From NCBI GenBank assembly GCA_020627825.1, contig JAHDGD010000030.1, forward strand, positions 1-35,918: a DNA stretch of 35,918 nucleotides, given 5' to 3'. Source of the DNA: Saprospiraceae bacterium (GTDB taxonomy: Bacteria > Bacteroidota > Bacteroidia > Chitinophagales > Saprospiraceae). This document shows positions 25,638 through 33,524 of the stretch, piece by piece; position 1 is the first letter of the stretch, and the number at the start of each line of letters is the position of its first letter. Under the pieces are notes generated by a model, which searched no databases, was not told the DNA's origin, and saw nothing but the letters and a program-made list of their open reading frames with translations. Position numbers and translations under genes: made by a program.

Positions 25638-27328
25638 TGAAGAATGCACAACTTTATATACAACTTGGTATCTTATTAGCCTTACTGATTGTAATCAATA
25701 GCATATCTCAGCGGGTTTATGGCTATTTAGATTTAACAGAAGATAAGAGATATACACTAACAGAACCTACACAGGAATTACTAGAGTCTCTAGATGATAA
25801 TTATTTCATTTCGGTCTATTTGGATGGCACTTTTCCAGCAAGCATTAAAAGATTTAGAGATCGTGTAGAACAAGTATTAAAAGAGTTTCAAGGCGAGTCA
25901 CGGTACATAAGCTATGAATTTACCGATCCTATCGGTGGAAGTCCCGACGAAAATAAGTTGATGGAGAAGAATTTAGTGGATAAGAGATTATATCCTACTA
26001 CCATTAATTATTTCGATGGAGAAGAAAATATTATGAAGCCAATGTTTCCTTATGCTGTATTTAAATATTTCAATAAAGAGGTTGTTGTCAATTTACTGGA
26101 AGTAGAAGGAATGACAAATTACGATGATGAGACACTTCATATAGCAGAAGGAGTTCTAGAATATAAATTTGCTAATGCCATTCAAAAATTACAACTACAA
26201 GAAAGACCAATTATAGCATTTACAGAAGGAAATGGAGAAATTTCTACTGTTCAAATGGGATCCTTACAGAATGAATTAAAGAAGTATTATAATCCTATTC
26301 GAATTAATTTAGATAGTGTTTATACAATGACAGATGTTATCGATTTGTTGATTGTACCAGGCCCTAGAAGTCAGATTAGTGACCGAAATTTATTTATGCT
26401 GGATCAATACATCATGAATGGAGGTAAGGTTATTTGGTTGGTGGAAAGCTTGGAAGTAAGATTGGATAGTATAGCATTTAATAGAAGTTATGTGCCTCCC
26501 ACAATTGATAATAGATTGGATGGGTTGTTTTTTAAATATGGATTTAAGATACTAGATAATACAATACTAGACTTGGAATGCACCAGTATTCCACAAGTTG
26601 TAGGTTCAGCAGGAGGGAAACCTCAAATGAATATGTTCAAATATTACTACCATCCTTTAATTCAAAGTACATCTTCTCATCCTATCGTTAAAAATATAGA
26701 TCGAGTAAATATGTTCTTTCCTAGCACAATAGATACGGTAGTAACGAAACCAGGCATAAAAAAAGAATTTCTTTTGACCTCGAGTCCATATAGTAGATAT
26801 CAATTAGCACCTCTAGAATTAAATTTTAGAATGTTAGGTATTAAACCTCAAGTTAATAAATTCAATAAAGGAGCACAACCAGTTGCTTTATTATTGGAAG
26901 GGAAATTTGAAAGCGCATTCAAGAACAGATTGACAGCGGCCCAAAACACAGCACTAGAAAAAATAGGGAGTACATTTTTGGACGAAAGTCCAGAGACTAA
27001 AATGATGGTCATCTCCGATGTAGACTTTATTCAAAATCAATTCAATGTTTCTACGGGAAGTATTACGCCAATAGGATATAATAAATGGGAGAGAAAGATT
27101 TATAAAGGTAACAAGGAGTTGATTCTTAATGCAATTGAATATATGCTTGATGAAAACGGAATACTAGCATCCCGAGCAAAAGAGTATAAATTGCGACTTC
27201 TTGATGAAGTTCAAACATCAGAGAATAAATTGTATTGGCAAAGTCTTAATATTGCATTCCCGTTAGCAGCTTTAGCGATTTTCGGGATTCTATTTTATAT
27301 TATACGGAAAAGAAGATTTGCAAAATAA
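25634..27328 (+). CDS. gldG: Gliding-motility ABC transporter accessory protein GldG
   Basis: 564 aa. One N-terminal membrane helix (about 7-26), a large extracytoplasmic domain and a C-terminal helix (about 540-558) ending in a basic tail RKRRFAK. Family-typical stretches are YLDLTEDKRYTLTEPTQ near residue 35, FTEGNGE, DLLIVPGPRSQISD and MNGGKVIWLVE. These belong to the GldG/IFT52-like domain of ABC-type uncharacterised transport systems. Two consecutive ATG codons are available (25634 and 25637); the first gives a 4-bp overlap with gldF. Confidence 0.9.
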   Translation: MMKNAQLYIQLGILLALLIVINSISQRVYGYLDLTEDKRYTLTEPTQELLESLDDNYFISVYLDGTFPASIKRFRDRVEQVLKEFQGESRYISYEFTDPIGGSPDENKLMEKNLVDKRLYPTTINYFDGEENIMKPMFPYAVFKYFNKEVVVNLLEVEGMTNYDDETLHIAEGVLEYKFANAIQKLQLQERPIIAFTEGNGEISTVQMGSLQNELKKYYNPIRINLDSVYTMTDVIDLLIVPGPRSQISDRNLFMLDQYIMNGGKVIWLVESLEVRLDSIAFNRSYVPPTIDNRLDGLFFKYGFKILDNTILDLECTSIPQVVGSAGGKPQMNMFKYYYHPLIQSTSSHPIVKNIDRVNMFFPSTIDTVVTKPGIKKEFLLTSSPYSRYQLAPLELNFRMLGIKPQVNKFNKGAQPVALLLEGKFESAFKNRLTAAQNTALEKIGSTFLDESPETKMMVISDVDFIQNQFNVSTGSITPIGYNKWERKIYKGNKELILNAIEYMLDENGILASRAKEYKLRLLDEVQTSENKLYWQSLNIAFPLAALAIFGILFYIIRKRRFAK

Positions 27329-27334
27329 GGATTA

Positions 27335-28345
27335 ATGAAAAAGACATTGTTACTAGGCATTTTGTTATTGATGGCACTGGGCGTTTATTTTCTCGTTAGT
27401 TATAATGATGGTGATGACAAAATTGATGCCATTATGATGGAGCGAAATTTTGCTGTAGAAGAGGAGTTAATTGAGAAAGTTACGATCACTTCTAAAGATG
27501 GGAAGTTAAATACAATTACTAGGGAAGGAGAGTTGTGGTTTGTTAATGGAAAGCGAATGAATAACAATCAAGTTTTCCTTCTGCTTGAAGCATTGACTGC
27601 AGTGAAAATGGAAAGTATTCCTCCCAAAAAAGCAACAGAAAATATATTAAAGACAATAGGAAGAATAGGGATATATGTACGTGTCTTTGGGAAAAATGAT
27701 GATTTGATAAAATCGTATTATGTAGGTGGAGTTCCACAGGGAGAGAGAGGTACATATTATCTTATGGAAGGGTATAAGCAACCTTATTTAATGAATATTC
27801 CAGGCATGGAAGGTTCCACTAGAGGACGATTTATTAAGAAAGATACAGATTGGCTTGATCGAGCTATGTTCCGCTACCCTGATAAAGATGTTACCTATGT
27901 TTCACTTGAATATCCAAGAAGTAAGAATAGTTCTTTTCAATTGACAAAAAGAAATGGAGATTTCATAGCTGAACCTTTGTTTTCCTTTACTCCTGTCATT
28001 GCGAAAGAGCAGAACATGAGATTAACCGAAGATTATATGGAAGGGTACTATAAAGGGTATTTCACAGAGGCGTATGAAAACGATCATTATTTGCGAGATT
28101 CGATTGTTCAGTACATGAACCCTTATTTGAAAATGCGAGTTGTGAATGAGGGGCAAGACACAATGAAACTAGATTTATATAGTTATAACGAAGTGTATGA
28201 ATATGAAGGAGAATCAATAGGTCCTGAGGTTAGTGACTTTGTAGAACGATATTATGTGAATGTAAATGAAGGTGAGAAATTCATGCTTACGCAGCAAGTA
28301 TTGACTAAAAAATTCCTTTATGCCTATGACTATTTTTTCAAGTAG
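27335..28345 (+). CDS. DUF4340-like membrane-anchored protein of the gldAFG cluster
   Basis: 336 aa. A single N-terminal membrane helix (about 4-22) precedes an extracytoplasmic domain. The segment ELIEKVTITSKDGKLNTITREGELWFVNGKRMNNNQVFLLLEAL (described here by residues about 44-87) fits the DUF4340 pattern, in which repeated beta-alpha units read out a 'W-v-n' motif. DUF4340 proteins often follow GldG-like genes. It begins 6 bp after gldG. An accessory role for the GldAFG transporter is inferred from context only. Confidence 0.68.
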   Translation: MKKTLLLGILLLMALGVYFLVSYNDGDDKIDAIMMERNFAVEEELIEKVTITSKDGKLNTITREGELWFVNGKRMNNNQVFLLLEALTAVKMESIPPKKATENILKTIGRIGIYVRVFGKNDDLIKSYYVGGVPQGERGTYYLMEGYKQPYLMNIPGMEGSTRGRFIKKDTDWLDRAMFRYPDKDVTYVSLEYPRSKNSSFQLTKRNGDFIAEPLFSFTPVIAKEQNMRLTEDYMEGYYKGYFTEAYENDHYLRDSIVQYMNPYLKMRVVNEGQDTMKLDLYSYNEVYEYEGESIGPEVSDFVERYYVNVNEGEKFMLTQQVLTKKFLYAYDYFFK

Positions 28346-28360
28346 TTGTACATTTAGCAT

Positions 28361-29494
28361 ATGAAAAGAATTGTTGTTTTCTTTTTCGTTCTTTGGGGAC
28401 TTTCATCATTTTCTCCAGATTGGGGTTTTTTTGGTCACCGAACCATAAACGAGTATGCTGTGTATACTTTACCACAAAAGCTCTTTGCTTTTTTCAAACC
28501 GCACGTTGATTATGTTAGAGAACATGCAGTAGATCCTGATATGAGACGATATGCTCTGAAAAAGGAGGCAGGAAGGCATTATATTGATATTGATTACTGG
28601 GGAGAAGCACCATTCGATGAGTTACCACGTTCCTGGGCTCCGGCGTTCAATAAAATGTTGGTTATTCAATATGAAAATACAAAAGGGGATACGATTCTTT
28701 TAAAAGCATGTCGTGAGACAGGAAATAAAATGATGGATTCGATATTTTATAAAAAAATATTGAAAGATTATTTTAATGATGAGTGGGAGTATACATGTGA
28801 GGATATACGATTGTTATATCCAGAAATCAAAGATTGTGTAGCAGCCATTGTACATGATTCTCTTACAGATTATGGTATATTACCTTATAATTTGGTATAT
28901 ACATACAATCGATTAGTTGGCGCATTTGACAAAAAGAATGTACAAGGGATACTACGACATGCAGCAGATATAGGGCATTATATAGGGGATGCACATGTGC
29001 CCTTACATACTACAATAAATTATAATGGACAATTAACGGATCAGGTAGGAATTCATGCTTTTTGGGAAAGTAGATTACCGGAATTATTCGCATTGGATCA
29101 ATATGACTTCATGGTAGGTACAGCAAGTTATATATCAGATATAGAGTCCTATGCTTGGGAAGTTATAATGGACACACATACTTATTTAGATAGTGTGTTG
29201 TTAATCGAAAAAAGACTAAGGAGAACATATCCTTCTGATTTGCAAAATTGTTATGAACAAAGATTAGAGCGGACAGTGAGAGTGGAGTGTGCAGAGTTTG
29301 CCAAAGCTTATCATGAAGCATTGGATGGCATGGTAGAGCAGCAAATGTTAAAGTCAATATCTGCCTTGGGTAATATATGGTATTCTGCGTGGATCGATGC
29401 AGGTCAGCCAAGGTTAACTGATATAGAAACTTATTCAATCGAAGTAGACACTATGAATATAGAGTTTAATTATCAAAACGAAATTCATCACTAA
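28361..29494 (+). CDS. Secreted S1/P1-nuclease-like or zinc-dependent phospholipase C-like hydrolase
   Basis: 377 aa. A signal peptide (1-19 or so) is followed by WGFFGHR (21-27). In the S1/P1 nuclease and zinc phospholipase C superfamily, the mature N-terminal Trp and this His bind the tri-zinc site. Further ligands fit HYIDIDYW (about 72-79), HAADIGHYIGDAHVPLH (200-216) and GIHAFWES. All expected zinc residues seem present, so it is probably active. Substrate (phosphodiester in nucleic acid or phospholipid) cannot be decided from sequence. It lies 15 bp after the DUF4340-like gene and 2 bp before the DUF368 gene, so it is part of the same run. Confidence 0.82.
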   Translation: MKRIVVFFFVLWGLSSFSPDWGFFGHRTINEYAVYTLPQKLFAFFKPHVDYVREHAVDPDMRRYALKKEAGRHYIDIDYWGEAPFDELPRSWAPAFNKMLVIQYENTKGDTILLKACRETGNKMMDSIFYKKILKDYFNDEWEYTCEDIRLLYPEIKDCVAAIVHDSLTDYGILPYNLVYTYNRLVGAFDKKNVQGILRHAADIGHYIGDAHVPLHTTINYNGQLTDQVGIHAFWESRLPELFALDQYDFMVGTASYISDIESYAWEVIMDTHTYLDSVLLIEKRLRRTYPSDLQNCYEQRLERTVRVECAEFAKAYHEALDGMVEQQMLKSISALGNIWYSAWIDAGQPRLTDIETYSIEVDTMNIEFNYQNEIHH

Positions 29495-29496
29495 AT

Positions 29497-30480
29497 ATGT
29501 CGATATTATCAAAGGGTTCCATTTTTACGATATTGAAAGGAGCATGTATGGGAGTTGCGGAGGTGATTCCAGGAGTTTCGGGAGGAACCATTGCATTTAT
29601 AACAGGAATATATGAGCGTTTGATCAATGCTATTAAATCTGTTGATGTGCAGGCATTGAAATTATTGACAAGTTTCAAGTTGAAAGCTTTTTTTAAGAAG
29701 ATAGATGGATTGTTTCTGTTGACACTTGCTGTGGGAATGGTTTTGGGGATAGGAGTCGGTGTTTTGGGTATAGGGCATTTATTGGAACATTTTCCTGCAC
29801 CAGTTTGGGCTTTCTTTTTTGGACTGATTATAGCTTCAGCAATTTACATAGGTCGACAAATAAAGACTTGGGATATCAAGGTTATAAGTGCTTTAGTTAT
29901 AGGTGCAGCAATAGCTTTGATAGTGACGTTCATGTCACCAACAGAAGGTAGTACTAATTTGTTGTGGGTATTTTTGTGTGGATGTATAGCAATCTCGGCA
30001 TTGATTTTACCAGGAGTCAGTGGAAGTTTCATTCTGTTATTACTAGGTATGTATACAGTTGTGAGAGATGCAGCAGAACATGTTTTAAAAGACCAAGAAA
30101 TTAGTAGTGTAATATTGTTGCTAACTTTTATGGTTGGTTGTGGAGTGGGATTATTAAGTTTTGCAAGAGTTATGTCGTATACATTCAAGCATTATAGAGA
30201 AGTAACATTGGGTTTATTGACTGGTTTTATGGTGGGGTCTTTAAGAAAAATATGGCCATGGAGAAATGTAGAGACATATTTGGATAAAGAGACAGGGGAT
30301 ATTATAATACATCAGGGTAGTTCACGAGCATTACCAGAAGAAATTCAGATACTGTCAGAGCAATTGGTTCTTCCAGGAGGATATATGGAAACGCCATATA
30401 TGGGTATTAGTATTGTGAGTATGTTAATGGGGTTTCTTGTATTATATATTTTTAGTAAGGTCGAGTTAAAGGAATCCTGA
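29497..30480 (+). CDS. DUF368 membrane protein, candidate undecaprenyl-phosphate transporter
   Basis: 327 aa polytopic inner-membrane protein with eight or more hydrophobic segments. It has two matching glycine-rich motifs, EVIPGVSGGTIAFITGIYE (about 22-40) and LILPGVSGSFILLLLGMY (about 169-186), an internal inverted-repeat fold. DUF368 proteins have been linked to translocation of undecaprenyl phosphate back across the membrane (PopT). With uppP in the same gene run, the pair would regenerate and return the lipid carrier. Last gene of the run; no clear hairpin terminator follows. Confidence 0.88.
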   Translation: MSILSKGSIFTILKGACMGVAEVIPGVSGGTIAFITGIYERLINAIKSVDVQALKLLTSFKLKAFFKKIDGLFLLTLAVGMVLGIGVGVLGIGHLLEHFPAPVWAFFFGLIIASAIYIGRQIKTWDIKVISALVIGAAIALIVTFMSPTEGSTNLLWVFLCGCIAISALILPGVSGSFILLLLGMYTVVRDAAEHVLKDQEISSVILLLTFMVGCGVGLLSFARVMSYTFKHYREVTLGLLTGFMVGSLRKIWPWRNVETYLDKETGDIIIHQGSSRALPEEIQILSEQLVLPGGYMETPYMGISIVSMLMGFLVLYIFSKVELKES

Positions 30481-30599
30481 TTCAAAGTAAGGATTTTACA
30501 AAGAACGAATGAAATAAGAATTAAGACAGATGTAAAATAGTGTTGGAAAAATACTTTTAAGTAGATCCAAAGCTATTTTGTGGGTGTTTATTATGGAAG

Positions 30600-31235
30600 T
30601 TAGGGGAATGGAGTTGAGGAATGGAGATTTTTAGTTAGAGATATTAATTTTGATACTACGAGATCGGGAAATCCATTGCCAGCATACTTCTCCACCCAAT
30701 CCTTTTTCCTATAATATCCCCAATCTACCACCTCTTTCCACCGCATACTAACTTTGTATCGCTCATTTCTCTGACTTTCTACCTCTTTCCCTTTGTCCAT
30801 CTGTTTTACATATTTCTCAAATTCCTCTTTTGAACTAAAATGATATTTCTTAAAGCGACTTTGAACCAAACCTCCTTGTCTTCCTCTTAATTTATTTACC
30901 AGTTTTGCATAAACACTATGAAATATTCGAACTTGCTCGCTTACTATGCGCCATGGTTCTTTTTTAAATTTCGATACAATGGCCTTTCCTGTTGATTGTA
31001 TTTTATTTATGTAATGATTTAATAATGTTTTTTCCGTCCGCACTTTGATTACCAAATGATACCCTTGACTTGATGTATACAACTTGTGCACCAAAACATA
31101 ATTCGACAAATACCTTTTTAGCAATCGCTCAAATAATGCAATCTCTTTTGAATTCTCAAAGTAGCAATTCCTTCCACATGAGGTACTTTCAAATACATAA
31201 TATCCTCCCGGTTCATAAGTGCTTATCCGTTTCAT
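30600..31235 (-). CDS. RAYT-like (REP-associated Y1/IS200-type transposase) protein with a degenerate HUH site
   Basis: 211 aa. The overall pattern fits the Y1/RAYT fold: YYVFESTSCGRNCYF strand, a helix, YVLVHKLYTSSQGYHLVIKV where IS200-type enzymes have 'vMPNHvHlll', a helix with NKIQSTGKAI, then GGLVQSRFKKYHF...FEKYVKQMD, comparable to 'W..rF......yIh.NP'. Of the catalytic His-hydrophobe-His only the last His remains (GYH). A candidate nucleophile Tyr lies in EKYVKQ. It is probably domesticated or inactive. No transposon ends or target duplications are seen. The neighbouring spacers and the iterated palindromes in the window make a RAYT/REP relationship worth testing. Confidence 0.6.
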   Translation of the reverse strand: MKRISTYEPGGYYVFESTSCGRNCYFENSKEIALFERLLKRYLSNYVLVHKLYTSSQGYHLVIKVRTEKTLLNHYINKIQSTGKAIVSKFKKEPWRIVSEQVRIFHSVYAKLVNKLRGRQGGLVQSRFKKYHFSSKEEFEKYVKQMDKGKEVESQRNERYKVSMRWKEVVDWGYYRKKDWVEKYAGNGFPDLVVSKLISLTKNLHSSTPFP

Positions 31236-31832
31236 TTTTCTTTTTCTTATTAGTGTAATGAACTCAGATTTTGTGACACATTTTTTGAACTTTTTTAAAA
31301 ATACCTTATAATTATCTGATAATCAGAATTTTGAGGTAGCGTTTTAATTGATGTTATATTATGAATTAATTTAATATAAACTTAGAGATTATCTTTTCTT
31401 TCGTTACATTGAAAGATGATGTACCATTGAATCGAGTTAGGGATTACTAGCTCGCAAGTGAATGTATTGTATACAATTGATCGTCAGGTTAAACAAGAAT
31501 TATGCATTAGAGCATTGTTATGGGGGCTGAAAATATTATAAAATAAGGCGATTTGGAAGATTTATTATATGGTTAATCTGAAAAAGCTAGCGAAGTGTTG
31601 ATTGTGATTAAGTTTATGCCCGTTATAGATTGTCTAGTGAATAATTCGAGTTCAACTCATTTACTCATCTCATCATTTAAAATCAGGATTATTTAGGAGT
31701 TGATATGTATTTAAAGAGATAGATACCTTTAATATATTAAATGTTAATGAAAATTCATCATAATATTACAGGAAAGCAAAAGGCCAATCTTTATCTAAAG
31801 ATTAGCCTTTTTTTCTTTTTAGAAAAACAGAA
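31236..31832. other. 597-bp non-coding stretch upstream of the RAYT-like gene
   Basis: Strongly AT-rich with stops in all frames and no ORF of note. It contains overlapping small inverted repeats at 31311-31327 (ATTATC-T-GATAAT and TCTGAT-A-ATCAGA) and, at its right end, the terminator hairpin at 31779-31814. I see no tRNA, no REP-like array and no copy of the TTTGGGC palindrome. The middle part (about 31380-31740) holds nothing I can name. Confidence 0.6.
31779..31814 (-). terminator. Bidirectional-looking terminator after the GEVED/T9SS protein gene
   Basis: A hairpin with inner arms AATCTTTA (31786-31793) and TAAAGATT (31796-31803), one mismatch, then GGC/GCC and A/T runs on both sides. 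It starts about 20 bp beyond the stop codon of the minus-strand gene at 31833. The T-run is longer on the plus strand (7) than on the minus strand (4), but only the minus-strand gene ends nearby. Confidence 0.6.
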
Positions 31833-33176
31833 TTACTCCATTTTTAAAGTCTTATGAATTCTTACTTCGCCTTGATCATTTGTAAGTTTTATAAGATACA
31901 TGCCAGGTGGCATCGAAGCATATTGATTCAATGCAATGGTGTTCTTCCCTTCGTAAATTGTGTACGATTTAGTTTGTCCAACTGCCTGACCTGTATTCGA
32001 TATAATTTCTACAAATACAGTCGATGTTTCTTTACTTTCAATCGATAATACAAATTGGTCCGACCACGGATTAGGATAGGAAGAAATAGTACCTATTGAT
32101 AACTCTGCATCTTCCGTAGATGTAGCACAAAAGGAATTAAAAATGATTCTATTTTTATATGAACTCGTATCAAAAGGGCATACACCTCGTACTTCAAATT
32201 CATATTCAGTACACTCATCTAAATTACCAATGAAAATCTCTGGGTCCAAAGTTGCTAATTCATTCCAATCTTCCGGACCTTCACTCGTTTTCTTATATCT
32301 CGCATTGTACGCATCTGCTATTTCCAATGGCTCCCAAGAAAAGAATGCTCCACTAGCATCAACCATATCTAAGGTTGTTTCAAATCCCACATCACACTGA
32401 TTCTCAATTAACACACAATACTCTTCTACTTCACCTGAAAATCCAAAGAAATCACACGCAGGAATAAATTCCGTAAATGTACTTAAAATGATACGTAAAC
32501 GATTTACTCCAAATGACGCATCATCCGGAATGGTAAATGATCCCGTAGCATTGGTCCCATTTTCGAAACTCAACTCCAACACGGTCTCATCTTCATCAAA
32601 ATCTAAATTCCTATTGTAATCAATAAACATCGCTAAAAAAGGTACCCCAAAAAACTGTTCTCCTATGTCAACACTTACTTCAACTACTTCCCCAGGCTTG
32701 TATATACGCTCTAGCTCTCCCCGAAAATCCTCATATCCAGTGCCATCTGGATTAAAGGTCGAACTATTGCTCACACCATTCAATGTTACATTTGTAATAT
32801 GTATTGAATTGGAAAATAAATTAGGAACAGGACAATATTCATCAAAACATGTAGAACAATCTGGACGCATCGAGTATGTGCCCGAATATTCACTTTCCGT
32901 ATCAACACATATACTACGAACCCTAAAATCATATTCTAAACATCTCTCCAAACTCGTTACACTATATGAAGATTGAAATTGTGGAATATCTACAGTCGTC
33001 CACGCAAAAGTTCCAGACTCCCGGTATTGCAACTGATGAGAAATTGCCTCATCTTTTGCAATCCAATTTATAAGCAATCCCCCCTCATCCCATAAAATAG
33101 ATGGTGGATCACATTGTGCTGTCGAACTGTGACTATACAAGGAAAACAACATGAATATAAATATGATTCTTTTCAT
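31833..33176 (-). CDS. Secreted T9SS cargo with fibronectin-III-like and GEVED domains
   Basis: 447 aa. Signal peptide (about 1-20, ending STAQ). A first Fn3-like domain (about 22-105), a GEVED domain (about 125-260; GTGYEDF, FIDYNRNLDFDEDE, FSGEVEEYCV), a second Fn3-like domain (about 265-350) and a T9SS type A C-terminal sorting domain (about 365-447; SYPNPWSDQFVL, GMYLIKL). The cargo should be secreted through the outer membrane by the type IX system and attached to the surface. No enzymatic domain is seen; an adhesive or structural role is inferred. Divergent from the PorE-like gene across a 348-bp spacer; a terminator hairpin follows it. Confidence 0.88.
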   Translation of the reverse strand: MKRIIFIFMLFSLYSHSSTAQCDPPSILWDEGGLLINWIAKDEAISHQLQYRESGTFAWTTVDIPQFQSSYSVTSLERCLEYDFRVRSICVDTESEYSGTYSMRPDCSTCFDEYCPVPNLFSNSIHITNVTLNGVSNSSTFNPDGTGYEDFRGELERIYKPGEVVEVSVDIGEQFFGVPFLAMFIDYNRNLDFDEDETVLELSFENGTNATGSFTIPDDASFGVNRLRIILSTFTEFIPACDFFGFSGEVEEYCVLIENQCDVGFETTLDMVDASGAFFSWEPLEIADAYNARYKKTSEGPEDWNELATLDPEIFIGNLDECTEYEFEVRGVCPFDTSSYKNRIIFNSFCATSTEDAELSIGTISSYPNPWSDQFVLSIESKETSTVFVEIISNTGQAVGQTKSYTIYEGKNTIALNQYASMPPGMYLIKLTNDQGEVRIHKTLKME

Positions 33177-33347
33177 TTCGCTACGTGTCTTATGTGAATT
33201 GTATCGTATATCATTTACGTTGCAATATACTATATTTCTTATTTTCTTACTGAAATCTAACTCCTATTTTCTCGCATTCTTATCTATTCATTATCCAAAC
33301 TGTCTTTTTCAAGCATTGTAATTCCCCTTTTCTTCTTTTATCTTAGT

Positions 33348-33369
33348 ATCTTAACCTCAAGGTTAAGAT
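33348..33369. repeat. 10-bp-arm perfect inverted repeat
   Basis: ATCTTAACCT (33348-33357), spacer CA, AGGTTAAGAT (33360-33369). It is roughly central in the divergent spacer, about 70 bp upstream of the -33 element of the plus-strand gene. It has no T-run, so a regulator binding site is more likely than a terminator. Confidence 0.6.
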
Positions 33370-33436
33370 CAAAGTAGAGTATCAGAGAATATAAACTGTT
33401 AAAATCAACATATTATAATTTTTTTTTATATGTATC

Positions 33437-33467
33437 TTGTAGTTTTACAGCATAGTTTATATATTTG
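33437..33467 (+). promoter_or_regulatory. Promoter of the PorE-like gene (TTG-N20-TATATTTG)
   Basis: TTG (33437-33439), a 20-nt spacer and TATATTTG (33460-33467) match the Bacteroidota promoter consensus. The predicted start near 33474 gives a leader of about 50 nt. Confidence 0.6.
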
Positions 33468-33524
33468 CTATTTATTATATCTTTTGAGGATACAATAATT
33501 TCTTTGATTAAGTAAAAAGTTATC

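Larger units (their letters stand above)
33177..33524. other. 348-bp divergent intergenic region with a long inverted repeat and a promoter
   Basis: The spacer between the T9SS cargo gene (-) and the PorE-like gene (+). It holds the inverted repeat at 33348-33369 and a TTG-N20-TATATTTG promoter for the plus-strand gene. On the minus strand near 33230 I find only a weak -7-like sequence. No ORF or RNA gene seen. Confidence 0.6.

Noticed and set aside
30602-30630. Direct repeat GGAATGGAG near the end of the RAYT-like gene as a target-site duplication
   Set aside because: Both copies lie within the last codons of the gene (low-complexity Ser/Thr/Pro tail), not flanking an element.
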